Positions 26,281 to 35,417 of a DNA stretch of 64,000 bases are shown piece after piece. The notes beneath the pieces were generated by a model that did no database searches, had not been told where the DNA came from, and was given only the letters and a program-made list of their open reading frames with translations. Both the position numbers and the translations under genes were made by a program. Origin of the DNA: Acidobacteriaceae bacterium KBS 89. Lineage in GTDB: Bacteria > Acidobacteriota > Terriglobia > Terriglobales > Acidobacteriaceae. The stretch is taken from assembly GCA_000381605.1 (NCBI GenBank), contig KB906758.1:489615-553614 (forward strand), given 5' to 3'. The first letter of the stretch is position 1. Every line of letters starts with the position of its first letter.

Positions 26281-28392
26281 CTAAGGCACTAGCATGATTG
26301 GAGCTTGCCAGAATGTCCCTTTTGCCCCTGTTGGGTCGAGCACCGTCACCTGGCAATCGTACTTGCCGGCCGGAAGTTGATTGAGGCCAATGCTGAAACT
26401 AAGTGGCACAGTTCCTAACCGGTTCGTCGATGCTGGCGTTACCGCCATAGGTTGTGTTTCGAACACCTTCGTTTGTCCCTGATAGAAGCTTACGAAGGCG
26501 ACAAGCGGTTTGGCGGCTGGTGTGCTTGGTTGGTAGGCCTGAAGGTAGACATAAAGGTCACGTCCTTTGCTAAAGACTCGCGTTACGCTGGGGATTAGCT
26601 TTTTGCCGTCCTGAACGAGCGGGTTGACCAACGCTTCCTTTTCCTGGTCCTTGGTTTTTGCGGCGTTATAGATCGCGTTCTTGAGATCGACGCGCTGGCC
26701 GCTCAATACGACCGAGCTGATGGGAACTCGCTTCTCCTCCTTGTTCAGGTTGGGGATTATAAACGTGGTTTGATAGGTTCCGATCCTTCCCGTTTCATCG
26801 TCTCGCGCCAGGAACTTGATCATGTATTTTCCGGGAAGAAGCGTAAAGCCGGCTTCGTACTCGATCGGTTGTTTCGCTAACTCGCTCGCGGTCGCATCAC
26901 TCAGTTTGATATTGACGTTGTCACGTACGTTCGTAACCGTTGTGCCGCCGTATATGTCCTTGACCTCACCGACGAAGTCGATCAGGGTGTGTTCGGCGCC
27001 CCCTCGCTTGGCAAGCGCAAGCTCCCGCCCTGGAATTTTCACCACTATAGGGACGAAGTATTCTGCCCGGTTCAATTGGAAATAATTGATCTCGATTGCA
27101 ATGGTCAGGTCGGTGATGGGGTCGCCCAACATCAAGGCGTCTTCAAGCTGGCGCTCTTTGTCGACTGTAGTAAATTTGCTGAACTCTTTGCCGGCGTAAT
27201 AGCCCTGCCGGAATTCCAGCTTTGCGGCAAGCTCGGGATTGACCGAGATCTTGACTCGCCGGAATTTGCCATCCAGAGCGGTGTTGGTTGGGTAGTACTC
27301 CAGGATGTAGTAGTTGGTAATCGACTGTTGCGCCTGGACGATTCCCTTCGTCAGATCGTTGTAGTCGAGAAGGGCTTTACCGCCGGTGTCTCCCGCGAGA
27401 GAAAAGAGGGTGTCCTGCGACTGCTGAAGGTTGGTTGTTGTTGCCAGCGCTGCGGCTCCGGAGTACATACCAACGTTACCCGGCGATCCTTGCGTGGCAT
27501 CTCCAAGCGGCGCCTGCGCCACGAGGCCACGTGCGTCGATCGGCCAGAACGAGACGCCTGCACGAATGGCTGCGTCGACGGTGGCATGCAGCTGTGCCTC
27601 GTTGTCCACGCCATTCAGTCGCAGGCCACTGGCGAAGTAGATGAGCGACTTTTTTTCGTTCAACTGTCCGAGCATCCTTGCGGCTGTTTGCAGTGCTGAG
27701 AGCTGGCGGTCGGTATTGAAGATGTTGAACTGGCTGTCATCCTGACCAAAGGCCGATCCGGTGTCGGCGCTGCTGGCGTCGTCGATTGATTCAGCTGAGC
27801 CCTGACCCTCTCCTACGACTAAAGTTTCAAGGATGCTCAGCAGACGGTTGCGATCGGCAGTGAAGTCCTGGAGCACATCGACGGACCCGCCCGAATATCT
27901 CATGATTGAAACGAAATCTGCAGTTGTCATCTGCGTCCGGATGAACTTTTCGGCAGCGGCTAGAGCCCGCAGTTGGTCGGCGGGCCGCATGGCCGTCATG
28001 TCGAAGTACAGCGCCAGGAGACGGTGATCTTTGTATCGAACATCTCCAGGCGCTTCGGGCGTGATCTGTGTTCGGGCCAGCCGATTGTAGATTTTGATGT
28101 CCTCCGGCTCCGATGGAGTGAGAGGAACATCGCTGTGAGTGGATGGCATGGATTGCTGTTCACAGAAGCGAACCTTTTGCGGAACGCCGTCTTCGGTGAC
28201 GATGAAGTCTTTTGCGGTAAGGCCATCGATCGGATTTCCGTTTTTGTCTTTGACGACTACTGTCTCGATAACAATTTGCGATCGGACCGATAGCGTGACG
28301 GTATCGCTGCTGCCTGCGGGTGTATTCTGCCCAATCTGCTGGGCTCCGGCGCCGAGTGTTGCAAATAGAAAGGCTGTAAGCAGCGATCGCAT
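26281..28392 (-). CDS. VWFA-related acidobacterial secreted protein
   Basis: A 703-residue exported protein of the TIGR03436 type, named for Acidobacteria. Signal peptide at 1-17 (ending GAGAQQ). Residues ~30-75 form a beta domain (IETVVVKDKNGNPIDGLTAKD, FIVTEDGVPQKV). A von Willebrand A-like domain follows at ~115-350: LLALYFDMTAM keeps a modified metal-site motif, and LIYFASGLRL, RAGVSFWPIDARGL and ALLDYNDL are seen later. The C-terminal half is beta-rich. Its partner or ligand is unknown. It starts 3 bases after the stop of the Oar-like receptor gene, so the pair is very likely one transcript. Confidence 0.88.
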   Translation of the reverse strand: MRSLLTAFLFATLGAGAQQIGQNTPAGSSDTVTLSVRSQIVIETVVVKDKNGNPIDGLTAKDFIVTEDGVPQKVRFCEQQSMPSTHSDVPLTPSEPEDIKIYNRLARTQITPEAPGDVRYKDHRLLALYFDMTAMRPADQLRALAAAEKFIRTQMTTADFVSIMRYSGGSVDVLQDFTADRNRLLSILETLVVGEGQGSAESIDDASSADTGSAFGQDDSQFNIFNTDRQLSALQTAARMLGQLNEKKSLIYFASGLRLNGVDNEAQLHATVDAAIRAGVSFWPIDARGLVAQAPLGDATQGSPGNVGMYSGAAALATTTNLQQSQDTLFSLAGDTGGKALLDYNDLTKGIVQAQQSITNYYILEYYPTNTALDGKFRRVKISVNPELAAKLEFRQGYYAGKEFSKFTTVDKERQLEDALMLGDPITDLTIAIEINYFQLNRAEYFVPIVVKIPGRELALAKRGGAEHTLIDFVGEVKDIYGGTTVTNVRDNVNIKLSDATASELAKQPIEYEAGFTLLPGKYMIKFLARDDETGRIGTYQTTFIIPNLNKEEKRVPISSVVLSGQRVDLKNAIYNAAKTKDQEKEALVNPLVQDGKKLIPSVTRVFSKGRDLYVYLQAYQPSTPAAKPLVAFVSFYQGQTKVFETQPMAVTPASTNRLGTVPLSFSIGLNQLPAGKYDCQVTVLDPTGAKGTFWQAPIMLVP

Positions 28393-28395
28393 ACT

Positions 28396-31300
28396 TCAAA
28401 ACCTCAGGCGCAGCGTGGTTTGCAGGCTGCGCATTGCGTTGGTGGACGCTGGAAGTCCGAAGAGCGGACTGTTCAAGGCCGGATTTACGGCAGGGTTCGT
28501 GACTGGATTCAACGTTGTATTCCAGGCGGTGAAGACGCCATGGTTGAGCAGGTTCGTCGAGTCCACCCTGAGGTCGAGGTTGTAACGATCCTTCAGGCGA
28601 AACGTCCGCGCCAGCGAAGCATTGAAGGTGAACGTGCTCGGACCGGTGATCGAATTTCTTCTGGCATCTCCCCACTGGCCTGTAGTGGGCGCCGCGTAAG
28701 CGGCTGCATTTAGATGGAATCCGCTTGGCGCGTCATAGACGGATGCTCCTGTGACCTTCGGTCGTATGCTTCCCGTTACACCAGTGCCGGGTACCGCCGC
28801 GAGATAGATGGGTGTCTGCGGAAGGCCGCTACCCGCGGCAAATTGACCAAGCATGGTCCACCGCTTCAGCAATTTTCCCCGCCAGCCTCCCAGGAGACTC
28901 CCGCCACCGAGGCCGACTCCTGTCGTGTACTGAGCCTGTGCGGTTACCAGATTTCGTTGATCGAAGGTCGAGAGTCCGCGCTCGGCGGTCAGAGCCAGCC
29001 AATTCTGCGCGACAACAGAGTTCTGTGGGGTCGAACTTGTAGTTGTGGTTGTGGCTCCCATTCCCGTTGTTGTTGTGGGCGCGACCGGCCCCTGGCCTCC
29101 GAGTATGGAATCATCGTCGATTGACTTTGAGTACGTGTACAGCAAGGAGGCGGTAAAGCCGCTGCGCAACCTACGGCGCAGTTGAATGCTCCCGGCTTCA
29201 CGTGTCGAGTTTCCATTGGAGGCGCGGTAGACAAACCCTGCAGGACACGAGGGGCATGGATTTGCGGCACCGATTGGATAAGTATTCGGCAAATACTCCT
29301 GCACTCCCCTTGTTCCCTTGATCCCAAGATAGGTCGCGGTCATCTGCAGCGCGCCGGGCAGGTCGCTCTGCACGGCTACCTGCCATGTTTGTGCGTATCC
29401 GACGCGAAAGTTGGGATCAATTGCAAATGTATTGGCAGTAATTGAGGAGCAGGGGTTGAACCCGCTCGCCAGTGTTTGCGGACATGCAGCGCTGTTTTGG
29501 ACACTCAAACTTGTCGAAAGCGGCGACTGCTGTGCCATCTCCAGGGCGGTTGCCTGATAGACCGATGTATCTTCGTAGATTCCGTATCCAGCGCGAACGA
29601 CCACGGACGATCCAGGCATCGGTCGCCATGAGATTCCGATTCGAGGGTCAATTCCAAGCCTGTCGGGGAATATGAGCGAACTTGGATATGTCTGGCCCGT
29701 CTTAGGGCCGACCGGATCGCTGCCCAGCACCGGCGCTACCGCAGAAAAACCTGGAACGACGTCGAGGTTAACGAGCCGTCCATAGAGTTCAGTGATGGGG
29801 GAGCCATATTCCCAGCGTATTCCTACGTTGATGGTGAGATCCGGCCGGAATCGCCAGTCATCCGTAAGGTAAGCGTCATAGACAGATTGGCGGAGGTACT
29901 TGTCTGCGTTGCCATAGGCGATGGCGCTGGTGTCGGGTATGCCTTCAAGGAAATCAGCGAAATCGGAATGGCCGGTTGCGACGCCGGTAAACGTAAAGGT
30001 GCCTCGCGGGTTCTGCTGAGAGAAGTAGTTGAACTCCTGCCTGCGAAAATCTCCGCCTAGCGTGACGTTGTGGTGGCCATGGTTCCAAATGAGGGAGGAG
30101 GACACGGCATTTGTTTCATTGCGGTCGAAGGCGCTTTGGCCATCGGTAAGACTGGCAATTCCGCTCGCGAAGATAAGTGTTGGCGGTCCCCAGTTGGCTG
30201 GATCCTGGTTGTTCCCGGTGATTCCTGCTTCGCCTGATATGTTGATGCGGTTCTCGAAGAAGGCGTTGACCTGTGTTCTGAGTCTGCTGAACTTATATCC
30301 CGTGGTGAGAAAGAATCCATGGCTGAACCGGTGAGACCAGTTAATGTTTGCGTTGATGCCTAATGTGTCCGTCGTATCCACAAAGCCGAAGAGATTGGCA
30401 CCGTCAAGACGGCTGCTTTGATAGGCAAACCCACCGTAGAGTTGATTTTTGTTGCCCAGAGTCTTATCCATGCGCAATTGCAACGCGTCCAGATGAGTGT
30501 TGGTGATTACCGGGACCTGATAGTTGTACAACGAATTGCCGGTGACGTTGGGTAGTGGGTACAAATTCAATAAGGATTGTGCTTGCGCAACGGGAGTGAC
30601 GCTTCCGTTTGTCAGATCTCCACTTCGCTGTGCTGCGGTTGGCACCAGTCCGGACAGAGTTGTCGCAGCGCCGTTCTGAGTGCGTTGATAGGCGATGAAA
30701 AAATTCGGCCCATGGGGAAGGAAATGAGGAATATTAAGTGGGCCTCCGAGCGTCACGACGCCAGTCAGACGGTTGTACTCAGGCTTCGGCGTAGTCTGCC
30801 CGCTGAGTGAGTAAGGCCGCGCGTCCAGCGCCGAGTTGCCCAGGATCACCGCAATTCCACCGGTGTACAAACTCTTCTTGCCGCTCCGAGTATTTCCAAA
30901 TGCAGGTGTTAGCGAGTACTGCGATGTCGCTGCATTGTTGACGCTGCCATTGATGAGCAGGCCGTCGGAAGAGGGTAGTTGGGCGGAGTCCTCGGGAGGC
31001 TTGGGTGCGTCGGGAACGTTGGTGTCCTTTGGTTTTGGTGTCTCGCTCTTGCTCGACGCAGTGTCGTTTCGCGCGGTGAGCACCGGTGCGGTCTCGGTCT
31101 TGATCGCCTTGGCCTCGGCCACGATCTGATCGAGCGAAAGCAGCTTCAGCTCCCACTTTACGGCGGGCGTGTTTGGTGCGATCGTTACGGTCTGTTCGAT
31201 CGTGGAGAAGCATTGCATCCCGACCTCGATCTTCCAGGTTCCGTCGGGCAGATCGGCAAAGGAGTAGATGCCTTGCTGATCGGAGATTGTGACTAATTTC

Positions 31301-31470
31301 TGGCTGCCTTGTGTGGCTGTAATCGTCGCACCGGGAACCGGCAAGCCACCGAATGTCACCTGGCCGTGATACTCCGACGCGAGCGCCAGATGGGAAGAAA
31401 TCAGCAACCCGCCCACGAACACAAGGTGGCGCAGAAGATGAAGGCATTTGTTCATTGGCCGCAGTGACAT
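28396..31470 (-). CDS. Oar-like TonB-dependent outer-membrane receptor
   Basis: A large outer-membrane protein (1024 residues; 1019 if the ATG at 31455 is used, which gives MNKCLHLLRH and a cleaner signal peptide). After the signal is a carboxypeptidase-regulatory domain at ~35-115 (YHGQVTFGGLPVPGATITA, GIYSFADLPDGTWKIEVG), a low-complexity linker with Lys/Thr/Pro at ~120-175, then a long barrel-like region with alternating aromatic strands (NVGIRWEYGSPITEL, RAGYGIYEDTSV). It ends LQTTLRLRF, a C-terminal aromatic signal for outer-membrane insertion. The plug domain is reduced compared with the other two receptors here. Substrate unknown. Followed 3 bases later by the VWFA gene. Confidence 0.85.
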   Translation of the reverse strand: MSLRPMNKCLHLLRHLVFVGGLLISSHLALASEYHGQVTFGGLPVPGATITATQGSQKLVTISDQQGIYSFADLPDGTWKIEVGMQCFSTIEQTVTIAPNTPAVKWELKLLSLDQIVAEAKAIKTETAPVLTARNDTASSKSETPKPKDTNVPDAPKPPEDSAQLPSSDGLLINGSVNNAATSQYSLTPAFGNTRSGKKSLYTGGIAVILGNSALDARPYSLSGQTTPKPEYNRLTGVVTLGGPLNIPHFLPHGPNFFIAYQRTQNGAATTLSGLVPTAAQRSGDLTNGSVTPVAQAQSLLNLYPLPNVTGNSLYNYQVPVITNTHLDALQLRMDKTLGNKNQLYGGFAYQSSRLDGANLFGFVDTTDTLGINANINWSHRFSHGFFLTTGYKFSRLRTQVNAFFENRINISGEAGITGNNQDPANWGPPTLIFASGIASLTDGQSAFDRNETNAVSSSLIWNHGHHNVTLGGDFRRQEFNYFSQQNPRGTFTFTGVATGHSDFADFLEGIPDTSAIAYGNADKYLRQSVYDAYLTDDWRFRPDLTINVGIRWEYGSPITELYGRLVNLDVVPGFSAVAPVLGSDPVGPKTGQTYPSSLIFPDRLGIDPRIGISWRPMPGSSVVVRAGYGIYEDTSVYQATALEMAQQSPLSTSLSVQNSAACPQTLASGFNPCSSITANTFAIDPNFRVGYAQTWQVAVQSDLPGALQMTATYLGIKGTRGVQEYLPNTYPIGAANPCPSCPAGFVYRASNGNSTREAGSIQLRRRLRSGFTASLLYTYSKSIDDDSILGGQGPVAPTTTTGMGATTTTTSSTPQNSVVAQNWLALTAERGLSTFDQRNLVTAQAQYTTGVGLGGGSLLGGWRGKLLKRWTMLGQFAAGSGLPQTPIYLAAVPGTGVTGSIRPKVTGASVYDAPSGFHLNAAAYAAPTTGQWGDARRNSITGPSTFTFNASLARTFRLKDRYNLDLRVDSTNLLNHGVFTAWNTTLNPVTNPAVNPALNSPLFGLPASTNAMRSLQTTLRLRF

Positions 31471-31488
31471 CGAATCCGCCGTTCGCTG

Positions 31489-32367
31489 CTAGTTTTCGGA
31501 TGGCTTCTCAACATTGTCGATGACAAGGGTCTCAACGGGACCCTTAGCCGATTGGAGTTTCAAGCCAAGCTGCTCCTGAACTGCAGTAAAGATTGAAGGG
31601 CCCGAGGAGTCGGAGGACAGGTCGGCGCGCTGCGCATCGGCTGCTGGTGGCGGGTGTCCCATACCTTCGCCCTCTTCTGGTGTCCAACTCAGCTCGAGAT
31701 CGTATTTCCCCGTAAGACCCGTCTTATCGATGACCGTACGGTGGAGCTGCTGCGACAACAGATTGATGACGGACGTCATAGGTAACGCCTGCCCAGTAGC
31801 CTGGCCGCGGCCCACCCTCATCATGCCTCCGCGGGCAACGCCGTCAGGCCCCTTAATTCCATTTGCGTATGTGTCACCCGGTGTTGCTTCCTTCATCTTG
31901 GGTCCGCCCTTCGCCACGACAAGCTCAAAGACGGGAAGCTGTTTGGTTTCGGTGTGGGCCTTCAGCTTGAAGCGATCCTGCAATATCGATTGGAGCATCG
32001 ATCTGCGTTGTTCCGGACTGAGCTTTTTAAGGGCCTCGACATCAGGGCCAGCGACCTTCGCGTCGATATCGTATCGTTCAGAGTCCCCCCAGCTGGGCAC
32101 TCCTGAGATGAGGTCCTCTCGGATTCCATAGGCACTCTGAATGATCATTTTCAGCGAGACATTCGTTGCAGAATAGCCATCAGGCTTAGTCATGATCCTG
32201 ATCATGCCGCTGTCAGATTTATCTGGCTTGATCGAAACAACGTCGAACGGCGGCAACTTTGTATCCGGCCCACTCGAAGCTGCACTGCTTTGGCCCATCA
32301 AATTCGGCGCAATGGCCATCGATCCGGCCAGTAGATAGATCAGTTTGCGTTTTATACGGTCGATCAT
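31489..32367 (-). CDS. TIGR03435-type acidobacterial protein
   Basis: A 292-residue exported protein of a family expanded in Acidobacteria. Start is set at 32367 (MIDRIKRKLIYLLAGS), which begins a signal peptide; the frame extends to 32478 without a better site. Family marks: FDVVSIKPDKSDSG at the start of the mature protein, LKMIIQSAYGI, SWGDSERYDIDAK, RRSMLQSILQDRFKLKAH, VIDKTGLTGKYDLEL, and a C-terminal QLGLKLQSAKGPVETLVIDN with EKPSEN. These marks are distinctive. Function is unknown. It lies 18 bases upstream of the Oar-like receptor gene on the same strand, so all three genes to 26281 may be one unit. Confidence 0.92.
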   Translation of the reverse strand: MIDRIKRKLIYLLAGSMAIAPNLMGQSSAASSGPDTKLPPFDVVSIKPDKSDSGMIRIMTKPDGYSATNVSLKMIIQSAYGIREDLISGVPSWGDSERYDIDAKVAGPDVEALKKLSPEQRRSMLQSILQDRFKLKAHTETKQLPVFELVVAKGGPKMKEATPGDTYANGIKGPDGVARGGMMRVGRGQATGQALPMTSVINLLSQQLHRTVIDKTGLTGKYDLELSWTPEEGEGMGHPPPAADAQRADLSSDSSGPSIFTAVQEQLGLKLQSAKGPVETLVIDNVEKPSEN

Positions 32368-32713
32368 GGTACGGACAATCCTTTTCCGGAGATTGGCACT
32401 CGTAACTCTGGAAACGTCGGCAGCAAAATTCGAAGGAGAATTGACTGTAAGACGTTTGTAATCCTCGATTGCACGCAAAAGTGCAAATTATTTTTTCAAT
32501 CTGAGGTTCACAAACGGGTGGCTTACCGAATGAACCGGTCGATGAACATACCAAGGCCTCGTCCCTGGTATCGAACTCATACGCAGGGTCGGAGCTTGTT
32601 GTTCATCAAAAGAGAGCTTCTAATTGGTAGTTTTTTTGCAACGATCACGGCCGAGCGTCAGCGAGGATGTTCCCCGCTGGACATCGACGTTCATTTGCGG
32701 ACAGTTCCAACGG
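32368..32713. other. Intergenic region with a short inverted repeat
   Basis: No gene is supported. Short open frames here have no ribosome site or recognisable sequence. An inverted repeat ATACCA/TGGTAT (32548-32553 and 32566-32571) with two more G-C pairs inside is present, without a T-tract. It could be a regulator site for the TIGR03435 gene or a weak hairpin after the glycosidase gene. Confidence 0.4.
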
Positions 32714-35278
32714 TTATTTTGGCCAGGAGATATGCACCTGTTGCGAGACGAATCCTGAACCTTGTGGGAAGGTGACTCGAAGGCTGTCGCCGACTCTTTC
32801 AGCGCCATCGATTTTGATGTTTGCGGCGCGCTTGCCAGATGGCTCGGGCAAATTGGTCCTCATGTAGAGATCGGTAGTTGTTCCAGCAATGCCTTCGAGT
32901 GTGAGTGACAGATGTTCGGGCTGATAGGACTCATCGATGACGCGAGGCTGGCTTGTCGGGCTGCCGGCTTCAGGGAGTTGCTGCTCTGTCAAAGCGACTT
33001 CAACTGGAGGCAGGGGCAAGGAGATTGTGCGGCTCGTGGTGGCCTTGTCATTGCAGGTCTCATCGTGTCCATTGAGGCAAAGGACGGAGGGTTGGGCAGA
33101 GCGAACCGTCGCTACGAGATGAGTGCGTTCACGTTTGATCGCGATCTCGTACAGGTCGTCGCCGACGCGCACGTTGCGAATCTCTGCGAAGTCCCACGAC
33201 GCGGGAAGGTGAGGCTGAAGGCGAACAGTGTGATGGACAGCGTCCACATCGATCCCAAAAAGGCCACGAATGGCAGGAGAGAGCGCCATGGCGGAAGACC
33301 AGAGCTGATGAGAGCTGCTGCGTCCGAGGGGCTGAAAAAATCTGCCGGAGAGGACTTCAGTGATAAAACCGGGATCCTGCGCCCAGGTAAGGTCAACGTT
33401 GCGCATGAGAGAAGCGTATCCGGCGAGGGGCCGATCGGCGCGATACTGCGCAAGCGACGCCCAGCCTGTAAACAGTGGCCAGACCGAACCCTGATGATAG
33501 CTGATGGGATCGAAGACAGAGGCAGTGTCGTTGACCGAGCGCACACCCCAGTCCGTGGCGAAGTGATGAGAGGCCCATAGCGAGAGCATCGTGCCGGGTG
33601 CGGGGAGAGATTCTTTGTCAGTCCACAAGGCTACTGCGGGAAAGATCGTGGAGGTCTGGTCAAAGGTGCCGTCGAGGCTCCGGCTGAAGGCGTAACTGCC
33701 ATCGCCCTGTTTATAGAGGGCGATAACGTCGGCAATGTGTTTTGACTGGGCGGTTGCGCTCGCGTTCAGAGGTTGATCCTGCATGAGAGTGGCCAAGCCT
33801 GCAATCGCCTGGCTGGAGGCCTGATCGAGCGCGGCGAGGTAGATCTCCTGGTGCGGCATCTTTGGCGGCCACGCTTCAACCCAGCCTGTGCCTTCACTGT
33901 TGTCGTAGACTCCGTCGCCATCGGAGTCGTGGGCGCGGTCAAATTCGTAGGCCTTCTTTACCTGGTCCCAGTGTGTGCGCAGAAAGTCGAGATCGCCGGC
34001 ACTGTTCACGTAATCTGCGACGGCCATGATGAAGAGTGGCGTCGCGTCCGCAGCGGCGTACTCGTAACCGAGCGTCGCCCAATTGAGGTCGCCGTGCAGA
34101 TCATCTGCGGTCAGCGAAAACTCGTGCATCATCTTTCCGTCGGCGCGCTGCCGTTTTGCCAAAAACTCCAGGGCCTGTTTTGCGAGAGTTTTATCGCCAT
34201 AGCTATTGACGGCGTAGAGAGTCCAGAGAGTATCGCGGCCAAAGTACCAGCCGAATCCGGGACGTGCCGAGTCGAACGAGGGATACCAACCAGCCACCAA
34301 GCCGGTTTCGCCGTGGGTGCGCACCTTGGTCTGATCGATGGCGATCTCTGCCCATTGCATGGCGACGTCGAAGTGCGGGTCGGGTGTATGAACGGTCAAA
34401 CGATCTGTGAAGAAGTGGCCGTAGTAGTCACGGGTCTGGCGATAGATTTCGGGGAGTGCGTTTGATGTCGCGACAAGGCGATTTTCCATCGCAGCGATCG
34501 CTGCAGAGGAGCTCTTTTCACCCGATGTATTAACTTCAGCGATCAGGGGAAAGAAGTGATGCTGGTCTTTGGAGGGATTGAAGTGCAGTTTGAACTGTAA
34601 AGGGAGGGCCTGCGGACGCTCCTGATAGGGTGCAAGCGGCCCGGAGGTCGCATTGGGCATTCCGACCATGCCGAAGATTGCGGGGTTGTCTGTGGAGAGG
34701 ACGAAGGCGCCGCCAGACCCAATCGGTAGCCATGATGCGCTTGGTCGGCCGAAGGAAGGAGCGGGCCACTCCAGAACCATTGCGGGTTCAAGGGAGATGG
34801 TGAGGACAGCAGGGCGGATAGATTGGATTTCGAAGAAGATGATGGCGCTCTGAGCTGGATTGCTATCGCCAGCAGGGATGAACATGTGCTGTCGGACGGT
34901 GATGGCAGCGTGCGAGTAAGTGATGGTGGTGTGGTCGGGTTGGACGTCGATGGTTGCGGCGGCTGCGTTCAGGTCAATGGGTACGGTGTAGCCCTCGAGT
35001 TCTGCGGAGAGATGGAGATTGCTGAAGACCTTCGTGGGTAGCGCCCATAGTTCGACGTTGCCATTTTGAAGACCGAGGATGGCCCCGGTCGAACCGGTTA
35101 CGGTGAAAGGATGCTGCGGTTGCACGGCCTGGCGAATGACGAGCGGGCCGTCTGAGAGCGGAAATTGCGGTGTTGGTTGGAACGTCCCCTGTGCGGTGGA
35201 AAGGGAGGGAGTTACAAATGGCGCAAGAAGTATGCCGAAAACCAGAGTGCGGCGACGTCTTGAGATGGCCTTGATCAT
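32714..35278 (-). CDS. Secreted glycogen-debranching-like (alpha/alpha)6 glycosidase
   Basis: An 854-residue exported protein. Start is taken at 35278 (MIKAISRRRRTL), giving a signal peptide ending near STAQG, with AGGAG upstream. An N-terminal beta domain (~25-290) precedes an (alpha/alpha)6 toroid (~300-680) of the amylo-alpha-1,6-glucosidase / GDE_C type: GWYFGRDTLWTLYAVNSYGD, then NSEGTGWVEAWPPKMPHQE with candidate acidic catalytic residues, SYHQGSVWPLFTGWASLA, and HQLWSSAMALSPAIRGLFG. A C-terminal beta domain follows. A predicted target is an alpha-glucan or rhamnoside; the fold is clear but the substrate is not. Most debranching enzymes are cytoplasmic, so export is notable. It reads away from the receptor gene terminator. 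Confidence 0.82.
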   Translation of the reverse strand: MIKAISRRRRTLVFGILLAPFVTPSLSTAQGTFQPTPQFPLSDGPLVIRQAVQPQHPFTVTGSTGAILGLQNGNVELWALPTKVFSNLHLSAELEGYTVPIDLNAAAATIDVQPDHTTITYSHAAITVRQHMFIPAGDSNPAQSAIIFFEIQSIRPAVLTISLEPAMVLEWPAPSFGRPSASWLPIGSGGAFVLSTDNPAIFGMVGMPNATSGPLAPYQERPQALPLQFKLHFNPSKDQHHFFPLIAEVNTSGEKSSSAAIAAMENRLVATSNALPEIYRQTRDYYGHFFTDRLTVHTPDPHFDVAMQWAEIAIDQTKVRTHGETGLVAGWYPSFDSARPGFGWYFGRDTLWTLYAVNSYGDKTLAKQALEFLAKRQRADGKMMHEFSLTADDLHGDLNWATLGYEYAAADATPLFIMAVADYVNSAGDLDFLRTHWDQVKKAYEFDRAHDSDGDGVYDNSEGTGWVEAWPPKMPHQEIYLAALDQASSQAIAGLATLMQDQPLNASATAQSKHIADVIALYKQGDGSYAFSRSLDGTFDQTSTIFPAVALWTDKESLPAPGTMLSLWASHHFATDWGVRSVNDTASVFDPISYHQGSVWPLFTGWASLAQYRADRPLAGYASLMRNVDLTWAQDPGFITEVLSGRFFQPLGRSSSHQLWSSAMALSPAIRGLFGIDVDAVHHTVRLQPHLPASWDFAEIRNVRVGDDLYEIAIKRERTHLVATVRSAQPSVLCLNGHDETCNDKATTSRTISLPLPPVEVALTEQQLPEAGSPTSQPRVIDESYQPEHLSLTLEGIAGTTTDLYMRTNLPEPSGKRAANIKIDGAERVGDSLRVTFPQGSGFVSQQVHISWPK

Positions 35279-35366
35279 ACGAATCAGATCGCTCCTGTTG
35301 CAGGCTGGGAAGATGGTACACGCGGCCGTCAAGAGAAATCACTTTGACGACGAAGACGTGACAGAC

Positions 35367-35400
35367 AAAGGGCTGCCGACGGATAAATCGGCAGCCCTTT
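35367..35400. terminator. Hairpin terminator after the 35.4 kb receptor gene
   Basis: A perfect 13-base stem (AAAGGGCTGCCGA at 35367-35379 with its complement at 35388-35400) and an 8-base loop, 17 bases past the receptor stop. The T run after the stem is short (CCCTTTG), so efficiency may be moderate. Confidence 0.8.
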
Positions 35401-35417
35401 GGTGTTGAACGAAGAAT

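Noticed and set aside
32548..32571. Hairpin as terminator of the glycosidase gene
   Set aside because: Only 6 good pairs plus 2, with no T-tract; left as a note.
32520..32590. Possible tRNA, from a GGTATCGAACTC stretch like a T arm
   Set aside because: No acceptor, D or anticodon stems can be formed around it.
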